A program made the position numbers and the translations under genes. Source: Platynereis dumerilii (lineage: Eukaryota; Annelida; Polychaeta; Phyllodocida; Nereididae). Taken from it: DNA of 64,000 bases. The stretch lies in the NCBI GenBank assembly GCA_026936325.1, contig JAPTHN010000011.1, forward strand, positions 23,414,501 through 23,478,500, in the 5' to 3' direction. Every line of letters starts with the position of its first letter. Position 1 is the first letter of the stretch. The notes beneath the pieces were generated by a model, which worked only from the letters and a program-made list of their open reading frames with translations, had not been told where the DNA came from and ran no database searches. Below are positions 21,201 through 31,800 of the stretch, piece after piece.

Positions 21201-23618
21201 GGTCGCTCGACCCCATCAGGGGAGCTGCACTCGATTTGGTCCATTATTGCATCCAGTTTTCTGGCCGTGATCTTCAGTTTGGCAGGGTCCTCGTCAAATA
21301 AGTCCTGTGTCGATACTTTTCCAGTTGTTTCCCTGTGTATCGCAGTGCAGTTTTCTAGGATGTGTTCCTGGGTTTCATCTTCTCTTTTACACATCCTGCA
21401 TTTTGTGTCCTGGTACATTTTTTTGTAGTTGCACTTTGTCTTCAGCATTCTCACTCTTGCTTTGAAGATTAGACTGGCTTCCACTCTAGTGCACTTGTTC
21501 AGATATTCTGCTCTTCTTCCTGGTACGATCGTCTTTTTGTTCTCTAGGTAGAACTTAGTTTTTGTTTTATCCGAGCCTCCCATGACCATTTCCATCAGCT
21601 TCTCATTCAATTTCGTTTTTACTATATTTTCAGTTCTTGTTTTTCCTTCGTTAGGTAGGGGCGCCCTTCCAGCGATTTCCTCCCTGGTTTTTCTGCTGAT
21701 GTTCCACCATCCAGTTGGGTCTTCATCCTCCTTGATCATCCCACTGTCCGGCGCAGGGAGCAGTCTGTTGAGGGAGCAGTTCTTTAATTTTACCAAATAT
21801 CGAAAATGATATCGTTATCGACAATTTAACCCCTAATATCGATATCGACCATTTTTCCAATATCGTGCAGCCCTACTCTATACTCACAAAATTAGAGCGA
21901 ATCATAAGAAACACTCCTCCGCCACACTTCTTGTTGCCTGGTGGTCTGTCCTTGCGGTAGACTGTGTAGTTGCCGGGGAAGATCTCACTGTTGTGGATGT
22001 CTGGTGTCAGCCAGGATTCAGTTCCGAGGACTATGTCGGGGTTGGAGGCGTCAATCATATTAAGGAATTCTGCTTTTTTGCCTGTGATGGACCTGCAATT
22101 AACAATAATACATTTTAAGTTATTTTGTTTTACATTTTTGCATTTGGATTTTGTAGGAAGTTTTGGAGAGCTTGTAGCTTGGGGTGGGCCGGGGCTGACG
22201 CCTGATATGTTACTGATATTACTATCATTTGATGCATCATCAAATGTTCGGTCAAATATACATGAAGAAAAGTTTGGTAGGCCACAAGTATCACACAACC
22301 ATTCGATATCATCTGGCTCTTTTTGTAGGCATGAATACATGGCACTGTCCATGTCGATTAGGGTGTCCCAAAAAAAGTTTAAATCTGAAATTCATTGGGG
22401 ATAACCTCTAAATGTGTTCTATGGCCCCTCTCTGACTCCCATGTAAAATTTCAGCTCATTTGAAGGTGTTTTAGAAGTTGCTCAAAAGCCCCAAAGCTAG
22501 ATAGGAGTTTAACATTGAATTTTCATGCAAAAATAGCTATTTTAGCCAATAGCTCACAAATCATCGATTTCAGTCCACCCAAACACATGGATAGTTGATA
22601 CAAAGATGTATAAATTATTCTGCACATTGTGGTACCAATTTTATAGTTGTAACTAGCTTGGGTACTGAGAAAATCTACATATATGGGATATACTTATTTA
22701 CACGATTTTCTGTGACTTTAAAAAAGACTTCTTAGATTGTTTCAATAGTCTGAAACAGATTGTAAGACATTGGTTGATGTTCTAGTGTCTCTGTCACACT
22801 ATGGAACCAATATGTGATTGTCTCATCTTTAAATTTGAAATTAGACTGCAATTAATCTTCATTAAGAAAGGTAATTTGCCTTGGCGTCTATTTTTCATGT
22901 AAAATAGTATATATTTGCCAATAAACCAAGAACCAAGGGAGGTACAGATATGAAATCGGTACCACAGTGTGCAGAATAATTTAGACATCTTTGTGTCAAC
23001 TCTCCATGTGTTTGGGTGGACTAAAACTGATAATTTGTGAGCTATTGGATAAAATAGCCATTTTCGCATGAAAGTTCAATGTTAAACCCCTATCTATCTT
23101 CGGCGCTCTTGAGCAACATCTTAAACACCTTCAAATGAGCTGAAATTTTACATGGGAGTCAGAGAGGGGCTATAGAACACATTTAGAGGTTAGCCCCAAT
23201 GAATTTCTGACTTTAACTTTTTTTGGGACACCCTAATGTCGATGCATTTAGCATGGAACCAAGTGTAGCAGTTGTCACAGCCTACACCTTTGTCTGAATG
23301 TTTGACAGCTTTGTTACATGTTCCGCATGGGAATCTGGCTCTTGGACCAGGATTTAATTCAATATCACCTGCGATGAGTTGGATAACAACAATAACAAGA
23401 GATAGTTTGTGTTTATGGCAATTTAAAGGTTTTGGTTTGAATTTGCCAAGGCATGATCTCGTGACATAGATAGAATTTAAACTTAACTCACCATTGTTGC
23501 AGGCAGCTCTTGGAGGGATGAATGATGTCAAGCAATGTTTGTCTTCATCATACAGGTTTTGTTTTGAAACATTACAAACGATAATGCACAAGGCATAGAT
23601 GTAAATGAATACCTCCAT
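18276..23618 (-). CDS. CR1 LINE ORF: signal-like/2A N-terminus, PHD finger, endonuclease, reverse transcriptase
   Basis: Coding parts are 23618-23236, 22350-21876 and 20807-18276, counting one copy of each 8-bp target duplication. They sum to 3,390 bases, exactly 1,130 codons with the stop. I start at ATG 23618 (MEVFIYIYAL, hydrophobic). Around residues 72-92 a second hydrophobic stretch ends in DIELNPGP, a canonical 2A-like motif. A C4HC3 PHD finger follows (CGTC, CDNC..WFHAKC, LCDTCG; about 97-150). The APE endonuclease (about 205-420) has NCRSI, GTESWL, GGDFNLPDI and ISDHD. The reverse transcriptase (about 700-930) has NYRPVSLTCIT, MDFSKAFDKVSH, GVPQGTVLGPIL and FADD (877-880). The protein would prime reverse transcription at nicked DNA. 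All catalytic residues I can check are present; only the two DNA insertions disrupt it. Confidence 0.85.
20816..21875. mobile_element. Non-autonomous hAT element, 1,060 bp
   Basis: Terminal inverted repeats TAGGGCTGCACGATAT... / ...ATATCGTGCAGCCCTA are flanked by a perfect 8-bp duplication CTCTATAC (20808-20815 and 21876-21883), the hAT signature. The subterminal parts are rich in GATATC words. There is no transposase. A LINE 3' fragment (about 21155-21796) lies inside. Removing the element and one TSD copy restores the CR1 frame across 'VSIELKELD'. Confidence 0.9.
21155..21796 (-). mobile_element. 3' fragment of another non-LTR retrotransposon inside the hAT element
   Basis: A 207-codon - strand frame (21173-21796) is the C-terminal end of a LINE reverse-transcriptase protein. 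It has a cysteine-histidine knuckle CRMCKREDETQEHILENC, preceded by RVRMLKTKCNYKKMYQ. The stop TGA is the first part of a short (CTGAA/ACTGA)n tail at about 21157-21177, as expected for a LINE 3' end with almost no 3' UTR. It is 5'-truncated and has no RT core. The clade is uncertain (an I/Nimb- or Daphne-like type is possible). It was either copied into the hAT element or captured by it. Confidence 0.65.
22359..23235. mobile_element. Foldback MITE with long terminal inverted repeats, 877 bp
   Basis: The ends are TAGGGTGTCCCAAAAAAAGTT and its inverse, and the arms stay complementary for several hundred bases (for example 'tccacccaaacacatgg' near 22575 against 'ccatgtgtttgggtgga' near 23003), so the whole element is a large hairpin. 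A perfect 8-bp duplication ATGTCGAT flanks it (22351-22358 and 23236-23243). It has no coding capacity. It sits in the CR1 PHD-finger codons; removing it with one TSD copy rejoins HAKCID to MDSAMYSC. Confidence 0.9.
23343..23366 (-). other. 2A-like ribosome-skipping motif (DIELNPGP) in the CR1 ORF
   Basis: The codons read D-I-E-L-N-P-G-P, preceded by a hydrophobic run (LSLVIVVIQLIAG). D(V/I)ExNPGP is the defining 2A core, at which the ribosome skips the G-P bond. 2A-like sequences are known from CR1-type and related LINEs of sea urchin, amphioxus and molluscs. Here skipping would release an ~91-residue leader from the PHD-EN-RT part. Confidence 0.8.
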
Positions 23619-23877
23619 TTTCGCGCTCGATGACCATAACACTTCGGCTGCACACTTCCGGTATATTGTCAAATCTGACAGATCTTAAGAAATGTGTTTT
23701 TCGGACGATCGCGTACATGGGAACTCACGTTTTTGATGTTTTTCTGAACAGCTCACTCTCATGAAGCAAGGATGACAGGTAAATTTCGGATAGATGGTGT
23801 AAAAACCAAGAAAAAGATAGAAAACGATAGTAGCTAAGGACGCTAGATGTTAACGCTAGCGCATGCGCAACCACTTT

Positions 23878-24201
23878 TTCCGTAAAAAGAAAAAGATCTA
23901 GGTCGAATTCTTCTCTAAAGTCTTTCACTGATTGGGTTTTTTTCTTGAGACTCTGGGCATTCCACAAACATGCCTTTAGAAGATTGTGTGTGGTTTTATT
24001 TGCATGCTTTTCGGTGGCATTTGAATCAGTGACTGTCTGAGAAAGAGCTGCAAATCGGTTTGAAAGTTTTATTGAATTTTTGGTGTAAGTTGATTGCTTA
24101 GCATTTATTATTACTGGGATTTCGGTTGCTGATATATCTGTTGCCGGTTCTATTAAACCACAGCGTACAATTTCAGAGTAAAGCTTTTGGGTTGTAGGCA
24201 T
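23878..24201 (-). CDS. L2-group LINE ORF, 5' coding part (108 codons up to the CR1 insertion)
   Basis: The ATG at 24201 (MPTTQKLYSE) lies directly after the last monomer of the tandem 5' array. The frame runs 108 codons through LSNRFAALSQ and then the start of the endonuclease (KACLWNAQSLKKKTQSVKDF ... LDLFLFTE), where the CR1 element interrupts it. The reading continues at 18075 (TWLKADD) with no lost base. This proves that the CR1 landed inside this LINE and that both flanks belong to one copy. The N-terminal 80 residues match nothing I recognise. Confidence 0.8.
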
Positions 24202-24225
24202 TTTTCTTGGTTGTCTAAGGTCTGT

Positions 24226-25325
24226 GAGAGGCAACAAAAGGTGAGGCTCTGAGGTCTGTCAGAGACAAGAGGTAAGATTGAGTCTCGCAGGTCTGTGAGA
24301 GGCACGAGGTTAGAGTAGTGAGGCTCTGAGGTCTTTCAGAGACAATAGGTAAGAGGCAAGATTGAGTCTCGCAGGTCTGTGAGAGGCAAGAGGTTGAAGT
24401 GGTGAGGCTCTGAGGTCTGTCAGAGACAAGAGGTAAGATTGAGTCTCTCAGGTCTGTGAGAGGCAGGAGGTTAGAGTTGCAAGGCTCTGAGGTCTGTCAG
24501 AGATAAGTGGTAAGAGGCAAGATTGAGTCTCTCAGGTCTGTGGGAGGCAAGAGGTTAGAGTAGTGAGGCTCTGGGTCTGTCAGAGACAAGAGGTAAGAGG
24601 CAAGATTGAGACTCAGGTCTTTGAGAGGCAAGAGGTTGGAGTAGTGAGGCTCTGAGGTCTGTCAGAGACAAGAGGTAAGAGGCAAGATTGAGTCTCTCAG
24701 GTCTTTGAGAGGCAAGAGGTTAGAGTTGTGAGGCTCTGAGGTTTGTCAGAGACAAGAGGTAAGATTGAGTCTCTCAGGTCTGTGAGAGGCAAGAGGTTAG
24801 AGTTGCAAGGCTCTGAGGTCTGTCAGAGACAAGAGGCAAGATTGAGTCTCTCAGGTCTTTGAGAGGCAAGAGGTTAGAGTTGTGAGGCTCTGAGGTCTGT
24901 CAGAGACAAGAGCTAAGAGGTAAGATTGAGTCTATCAGGTCTGTGAGAGGCAAGAGGTTAGAGTAGTGAGGCTCTGAGGTCTGTCAGAGACAAGAGGTAA
25001 GAGGCAAGATTGAGTCTCTCAGGTCTGTGAGAGGCAAGAGGTTAGAGTAGTGAGGCTCTGAGGTCTGTCAGAGACAAGAGGTAAGAGGCAAGATTGAGTC
25101 TCTCAGGTCTGTGAGAGGCAAGAGGTTAGAGTAGTGAGGCTCTGAGGTCTGTCAGAGACAAGAGGTAAGAGGTAGGATTGAGTCTCTCAGGTCTGTGAGA
25201 GGCAAGAGGTTAGAGTAGTGAGGCTCTGAGGTCTGTCAGAGACAAGAGGTAAGAGGCAAGATTGAGTCTCTCAGGTCTGTGAGAGGCAAGAGGTTAGAGT
25301 AGTGAGGCTCTGAGGTCTGTTAGAG
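24226..25325 (-). repeat. Tandem monomer array at the 5' end of the L2-group LINE (about 14 units of ~82 bp)
   Basis: Units read on the + strand as 'gaggctctgaggtctgtcag', 'agacaagaggtaagaggcaag', 'attgagtctctcaggtctgt' and 'gagaggcaagaggttagagt'. About 14 copies lie near 24245, 24322, 24404, 24481, 24565, 24645, 24731, 24808, 24885, 24969, 25051, 25136, 25219 and 25304. Units far from the ORF (24960-25325) are almost identical; those next to it are more diverged and some lack the 'taagaggc' segment. The array ends within about 25 bases of the LINE's ATG, like the promoter monomers of mouse L1. Each unit contains short internal dyads (ctctgaggtctgtcagag and ctctcaggtctgtgagag). Confidence 0.85.
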
Positions 25326-26377
25326 TGAGAGTGTAAGTTCCTAGCAGTCTGAAAACAGAGCAATCAGGTGGTTGAGTTATTGACAGGTGAAAGGTATTGG
25401 TAATACCAGGTATAGCAATTAACAATGAAGATGAACCAGTCTATTAAATAAAATTCAGGTATAAGTATATAAGTTATGATATAGTAAAACAGTCAAGATA
25501 TCCTGGAATGTGAAATGTTTATGCAGATATTAAATTGAGACAAGACTTTTTCCAGTGAGATTCTGTGTGTAGTGTGTCAGATGGCCAGCAGCAGGTGCAA
25601 TGTAGGTCAGAGCAGTCAAGCGTGAAGGTGTTGATTGAGGTCCGTTACAGTGGCCCAAGCCTATAAATTCCAGTATTGTAATAAATTCCAGTATTGTTTG
25701 CAAAGAAAAATGAGCATTAATAAACACTTGAAAAGGGCATTGGTTACACATTGGTAAATGGCATCATATTTTGGCGTTTTAGCTTGATAATCTGTGAAAT
25801 AGCATTTTTCCCAAATTTGATGAACTTTGTTACCAGAACTATTAATTCATATGACCAGTCCTTACCATACTACGTTTACTACTACAGTAGATTAAAAAGT
25901 CAAGATAAAAAGTTTGTAGATAATGCAGTTCTAGAGTTTTAGCTGATTGAAAAAGTTGCATCAATAATTTACGCCAAATGGAAGAGCCTTTTGGAATGCC
26001 TGCAGAGATAAATCAAGATGAGATATACCCTTTAAAGGTATTCAAAGCCACTTCATGGACCCCAGATATCATGTCTGGAAACAATCAAGGTCGTATCTTT
26101 AATGAAATCCCAAATATTAACATTTGAAAAGCGACTTTCATATGACAAAAAGTCACAAAAACAGTCTGTTTTGAAAATATTTCTAAACTAAACTGTTCAA
26201 GATATTGAGCTGAAACTATTCACACATCTATTACACTACTAAAGGCTAGTTTGAGAAATGTTTGAGATGAATCTAAGGGGGTCAAGCGGAAAAATTTCCT
26301 GAAATTTATTGAACTAACATGGAATTACGCACATCTAATCGCTAGAATCCATATGTTCCACTGAATAATTTCAAATA

Positions 26378-26540
26378 ATAAAGTACAAAAGTGAGTCCGA
26401 ATAGAGACATTGTTTGAGTACAATATTTCAACCTTTATTTGGTCATCTTCAGGTACATTATGTACCTGAAGATGACCAAATAAAGGTTGAAATATTGTAC
26501 TCAAACAATGTCTCTATTCGGACTCACTTTTGTACTTTAT
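26378..26540. repeat. Perfect 163-bp palindrome
   Basis: The 81-base left arm (ataaagtacaaaagtgagtc ... caggtacat) is the exact inverse complement of the right arm around the single centre base 26459; I checked every base. There is no loop. No target duplication is obvious outside it. The arm contains 'ctgaagatgaccaaataaag', a word type common near ends of retroelements, so it may be a head-to-head copy of an element end, or an assembly or cloning artefact. Confidence 0.95.
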
Positions 26541-27489
26541 AATCGCTAGAAATGCCTTGAAACTTGTCATTCCCATCTGCATGACAAAATAAGATACCAG
26601 GCAAAATTTGAATGAAATATGAGCAACACAAAGTGAGTTATGCTTGACGAAATCCCCAGCTACCCGTCACGTTGAGGAATGCAGTACCCCGTAGGCTATT
26701 ACATAGCCAGCGGGGTAAAAACTGCTAGACCAGTGAGTGGCATGCAGGTTTTGTTCAGGTCTGCCAAATATTTGCAAGATATTCTGACATGGAATTACAA
26801 TGTATTCACATGTTATGCAAAAAGACAAATTTATTAACAACGACGTCGTTGCAGGAAAAAATCAAAGAGTGACTTTGATATAATTCCCTAAGAATGCATT
26901 GTGGCAGTGTTTTTAGCTCAGTTAAGAGTGTTCTGGGCTTCCAAACACTGGGTTTGATCTAAAATAGGCAGTCAATTGAACCCATATTCAATTTTTACAG
27001 CAGTTTCAATCATGCTGTTCATACTTATCCTGTCCTAATAATTAGCCCACCAGCTACATAGATGTAGGTTATAAATACCTAGTCATTATTAAAGTATTTT
27101 AATCTAAGGCCAAAAATCACTGCATTTGCTCTCTTGCACCCAATAACACTAGAGCTGTTAATTATCATCTGCCCAAAGAAAAAATCATCTGATGTTAGAT
27201 CAAGTGAACGTGAGGTTTCCAGCAAATTTGCAGTTGAACATTCCGAATATAAAATCATTCACAGACCATCCAAGTTGGTACCCAAAATGAAGCTCTAATT
27301 AAGACCAGTTCAACCATGCCATTTTTATTGTTGTATCATTTGATTGGGCTAAATAAGTACCGCGAGTTGACAAATGTAGAGAATTACGCTGCTTTTAAGG
27401 GCCACCCTAATATATATATAATAAATTAACATAAGTCAGCAAACTGATACAAAACCAGGTAGATTTTCAGAGCACATTTTTTCACCATA

Positions 27490-27495
27490 TTTATT
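27490..27495 (-). terminator. Possible poly(A) signal of the host gene
   Basis: AATAAA on the - strand, about 580 bases after the stop codon at 28077. It is the first canonical hexamer I find downstream. Confidence 0.35.
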
Positions 27496-28076
27496 GCATT
27501 AACAAGTAATGAATCAAAATATTGCATTGACAAGTAATAAATTTAAAACAGTAAGGAAATTGATCATAAATCCAGAGCACATTTTAAAATAATTTTTAAC
27601 TGTAAAATTTACTTGATAATTTTTTTATATTTTTTTTACAATAAATATTTTTCACTTTGTGGCCAATGCAGTGATACAGAAGCAACCTAATATGAAACAC
27701 TACCAAGGCATTAATTCTAAGTTTCCGTAACCAATATTCAAATACAATATTCAATACAGAAAAATGTCAAGTAAGGTACAAATTACTGACCTAACTAATT
27801 AAATTAGTAATTTAGTAGTTCATACACAAGTTAATAGATTGTATTAACGGGGAAAGTAGATTCCGTGGTAAATAGATCCTTCATAAACTAGAGGGCATCC
27901 ATGTTCTAGGGCGCTTCCAGAGCAAATCGCTGTTCTGTGTGCCCAGTTAAAATTTACTACATGCACCTCTTTTCTGGCCAAATTCTGGGGGAGGGGGTGG
28001 GAATGCCAAACAGTAATTATATTATGTACTGAGTCAGCCCCACATAGATAGCCTGCAATTGGCACAACTCGAACAC

Positions 28077-28840
28077 TCAGGCAACAATGTTTTTAACTCC
28101 AAATGCTAGACATGTCAAGATGTCTATGATAAGCCTTTGAAATTCAGCAACATGCAGAATACCATTCGAAGTAACAAATTGTAACAGGTCGTACGTGTCA
28201 TTAGTAATAGATATCTTCCCTTGTGCTTCCTTCTTCGCACGGTACAAATAAACATTTGTGTCAGCTAAAAACAAGCCAAAAACTTCTGACTGACACTGTA
28301 GCACATAAATCAGCTCCTTCATGAATTTCGCTTCAGCCTGTTCAATGGTTTTATCCCCAGAAAATATTTCAACAAGAACCAGAAATTTGGGAACACCACT
28401 GACACCATCTTGCACCGCCACAGACAAATCAACATACTGTCGCGACTTGGTAGGTGGCCAGAATTCAACCTTGTTTTTCTTTTCGGCCTGCTCATCCAGT
28501 TTTCTTCGCTTGGCTGTAGGTGTACCAGATGGTTTTGGTGATGTTAGTGATGATGATGATGCTGAACTTGAAATTTTGAAACAATCACTTTTTCCGGATG
28601 ACGTGATGATATTCAAAACATCCAATGGGGGAAAGCTGCAGCCAGAGTTATCCAATACAGCAAATACAGCCTCAAACAGGTCAGATACAGCAAGGTGGGC
28701 TGTTCCATTAGTGTTGCCAGCAACAAACGCAGCAGACCAGGATTTGACAAGTCGTTTCTTCAACTCAGAATAAAGAGGATTTTCCATCATTTTCTCCAAA
28801 TCTTCAGGAGATCGTCCACGGGCTAGATGACCAAGGACAG
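28077..28840 (-). CDS. Host gene exon 5 (764 bases, terminal)
   Basis: The acceptor follows a long pyrimidine tract (CTTTTCCTGTTCCTCTTCC) and ATTAAAG. The frame runs 254 codons to TGA at 28077. It holds the serine-rich linker, the nuclear-localisation-like motif and the C-terminal alpha/beta segment. Confidence 0.85.
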
Positions 28841-31800
28841 CTTTAATGGAAGAGGAACAGGAAAAGTTGAATGACAGCTGATGTGAACAAATTGTACAGA
28901 TTGTTTATATATAGATAAACAAAACTATTATAATATTAAACCAAAAGAAGTGCGTCAGCCAATCTCTGAAGTGCCAATGTCCAAATAATCAAAAAGACTT
29001 AAAAAGACTTGATTTAGAAATTGGCTAAGAAATATCAATGCCCATCTCTGGCATTATCGCTCAGGTCTTTTTGGGCCACATAGAACATTTACCAATAGTA
29101 AATTCGCGCCCCAATTCTGCAATATCGCCCACGCTTTTCTGAAATGTGGGCGGGATCGCAGAATTTTCCGGTTTTTCTTTTAGAATTAGTCTGAGACAGC
29201 CACTCAGGGGGGTACTCACTATGAAAAGGTGTAAATAGACGCACCGCTGGATGGTACTGGTTTTTTGGCCTCCTCCGATTAAAATAGTTTAGGTTTTTTG
29301 ACAATTCAAATTAATTTAATTCCCATTTTTGCCAGCCAAACGTATCTGGTATAGTTAGAATTGGCTTGAAAAGAGAATTCCAATGGTATCAGAATCATAA
29401 AGATTAAAATGGTTTGTGGTTTTAGCGTTTGGTTTCCAGATTAGAATGGTTCCCGTTATCAAAATTGCTGTGGCGCATATATATAAAAGTCTGCGAAGTA
29501 CCCCCCCTCCCCCCGGCTCAGTGCCAGTCTCCGTTTTTCCTTAGTTGAAGGACTTCTAAGAATGAGATAGACCCTTAATTTTTTCACCATTGGATTTGTC
29601 TTGAATAGATCTGTTCAGAATGCTTCTTTATATCTTTGTAGTTACATTGAAAATTTTGCATATTTGATCTCCATTTTAAAAGCATATTTTTTTTGTCCGA
29701 GCTGATAAATTCAATTCAATTTATATAAGTTTAAGAAGACGGTCATGGCCTTTGGTGGGAGCCCAGGCCTGGGACCAGAAAATTATGATGCAACTGATCA
29801 GCTGTCTTTTTTCATTGGCCAATACAAAAAAAATATGATTTTTTTTAGTGTTTGTTGATTCTGTACAATAGGCTTTCCTTGGGTTGCCAACACGACCAGG
29901 GAAGGCAGAAAAAATTCCAGAATTTTCTGGTGAACTAGTACTTAGAAATCTTACTTGGAGTAAAAAAAAATTCAATTAGCAGTAAGTAATAGACTAGTGA
30001 AGTTGTCCATTAGGCCATAGGCCTATAGATTAGAACTTGATTATAAACAAATAATTTATTAAGAAAAAAAAGTAAGACATTCTAGAAAATTTTCAAGGCA
30101 AGCTGCGCAATGAAACTGACCTCTCAAATAGCTATTTTCAAGCCGAATTTAATAGAAGTCGCGCAAATCGCAAAAAAACCAAATCCCGCATCTCAGCCAT
30201 CCCGTTCTATTGCCCTGCATTTTAATGTCGGCGCTGGGCGACAATTGCAGGATTGGGCACAATTTAACTATTTGTTCATTTTTTAAGTCGCCGAAAAGAT
30301 ATTTTGAGATTGGCAAGGTTTGCCAATAGTTAATTGCTCTTTTGAGCAATGTGTGCCAATAGGAACAATGTGTGTACACACCTCCATTAAAAATGGTTGA
30401 CTATGATAAAATGCGAAAGAAATTCATTTAAGAGGTCATTTAATAAGTGTATTTGAGAAGCTGAGAAAAAAAAAACTTACTTCCTGTAACGATCTGCATC
30501 TTCTCCAGCCCTGAAAAAAAGTATATCAAGAAGTGAAACATACAAATTTGATATTCAGATAGTTGTAAAAGATACAAGTACTATTTGTGTGGTCACTACG
30601 TTCCCAGCTAAAATTTCAGAATATAATCCAGTAAAATAAATGCGTAGAGAGTAAAGTGAATACACCAGAAGCCGATAGTTCCTTTACAAAAAAGAGCATA
30701 TACATGAACACAAAATTTCAACCTCCAATCACAAAATTTCGACTTTAAAATCTAATAATAATAGGACTTTACTTCCCAAGATTTTTTGTTGTAATCTCAA
30801 AATAATATATTTCTTGTAAACTCAAAATTGTGCGTATCTATGATGAAGTTGGAAGATACATGAAGTTGGATAGATGAGAGTCCACTAAAAAAAGTACAGA
30901 CAGTCCTTAAATTTAAGTTGAGACAGTGCGCCATATACATGCTTATGGGGTACTGGCCTACTGGTTGAGACTTTTATAAAATTATACAGCTGTCAGATTG
31001 TATCATAATAAGGCAAAAAATCATCTCAGCTTTCTAAAATGGGGTCTGTCATTTCTGTAGGTGCAATAGTTGAGAAAGAGTGATCATTCAACCTCTTCTG
31101 TGCTGTTCCTGATGATGTGAGATCATCTCTGACCGCGTCCCGTCCCTCGATCTTGTTCAGTGTTTTAAGTTCGCGAGTAAGTTACTCTAAATCATTCGTT
31201 TTGTACTTCCTGGAGTAGTTCAGAGTAGATCAGAGTAGATCGGAGTAGATCGGAAGTACTCCTTGAAATTGGGATATCCCATGATGTATGATTGTTTACA
31301 TAAGGGTCAAAATTTGGTAAAGCTGAAATTCTTGTCTCCAGTGTCTTAGAGCAATTCACACAGACATGAATGTACATGCAAGGTTCATGTTGGTCATTCG
31401 TTTTAGGGCGACATATCAGCAAAAAATTGCGCACAGCAAATGTGTGGCAGATAATTTTTATCCCTTCCAAAAATTGAATGAAAGTGCCCTACCCCCCTGA
31501 AAATTGCCTGTCTCCGCTAGAATTTTCCTTGACAAATCATCTCAAAGAATTTTCCTTGTTACCTTAATCCACCTCATTTTTACCTCAAATTGGACCTTGA
31601 CCAACATCCTTTCAAATTCCAAAACCAATGGCTTGACTGATATTGTTACCCAACAACAGGGGGCTCTTGTGTCTTTGCCTCCAATGTCATGTCATTAACG
31701 TCACATCAAGTGATTTTTCTCATAAAAAATAAACCATCAAACATTTTTACACCACTTTAATTTGATGACCTTTAGGAAGCCTAGACGCTGACTGAATCAC

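Larger units (their letters stand above)
18076..23877 (-). mobile_element. CR1-type LINE inserted in the L2-group LINE
   Basis: The 5' end joins L2 sequence at 23878/23877. The 3' end is a short (ATTCAG)n tail at about 18076-18095, after which L2 resumes at 18075 exactly in codon phase (TTT ACG GAA | ACA TGG CTG). I see at most a 2-base target duplication, not unusual for CR1 elements. Two DNA elements interrupt it: a foldback MITE (22359-23235) and a hAT element (20816-21875). The copy is otherwise open throughout, and its 3' UTR is about 180 bases. Confidence 0.85.
25326..28076. other. Gene-free stretch between the LINE nest and the host gene
   Basis: AT-rich sequence with no supported exon. 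It contains the perfect palindrome at 26378-26540. The last ~580 bases before 28076 would be the 3' UTR of the - strand host gene. A 73-codon frame at 27844-28065 (-) lies inside that UTR and shows no domain. Confidence 0.6.

Noticed and set aside
22359-23235. Tc1/mariner origin for the foldback MITE because the ends begin with TA
   Set aside because: The flanks carry a full 8-bp duplication outside the TA, and the CR1 frame is restored only by removing 8 bp.
24226-25325. CRISPR-like array
   Set aside because: Units are contiguous with no unique spacers, lie at a LINE 5' end, and the genome is animal.
26455-26500. Hammerhead ribozyme core (CTGAAGA ... GAAA)
   Set aside because: The CUGANGA and GAAA words are present, but helix II would have about three pairs and the other helices exist only because of the palindrome.
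27844-28065. 73-codon - strand frame after the host gene stop
   Set aside because: Within the likely 3' UTR; no domain and no splice evidence.
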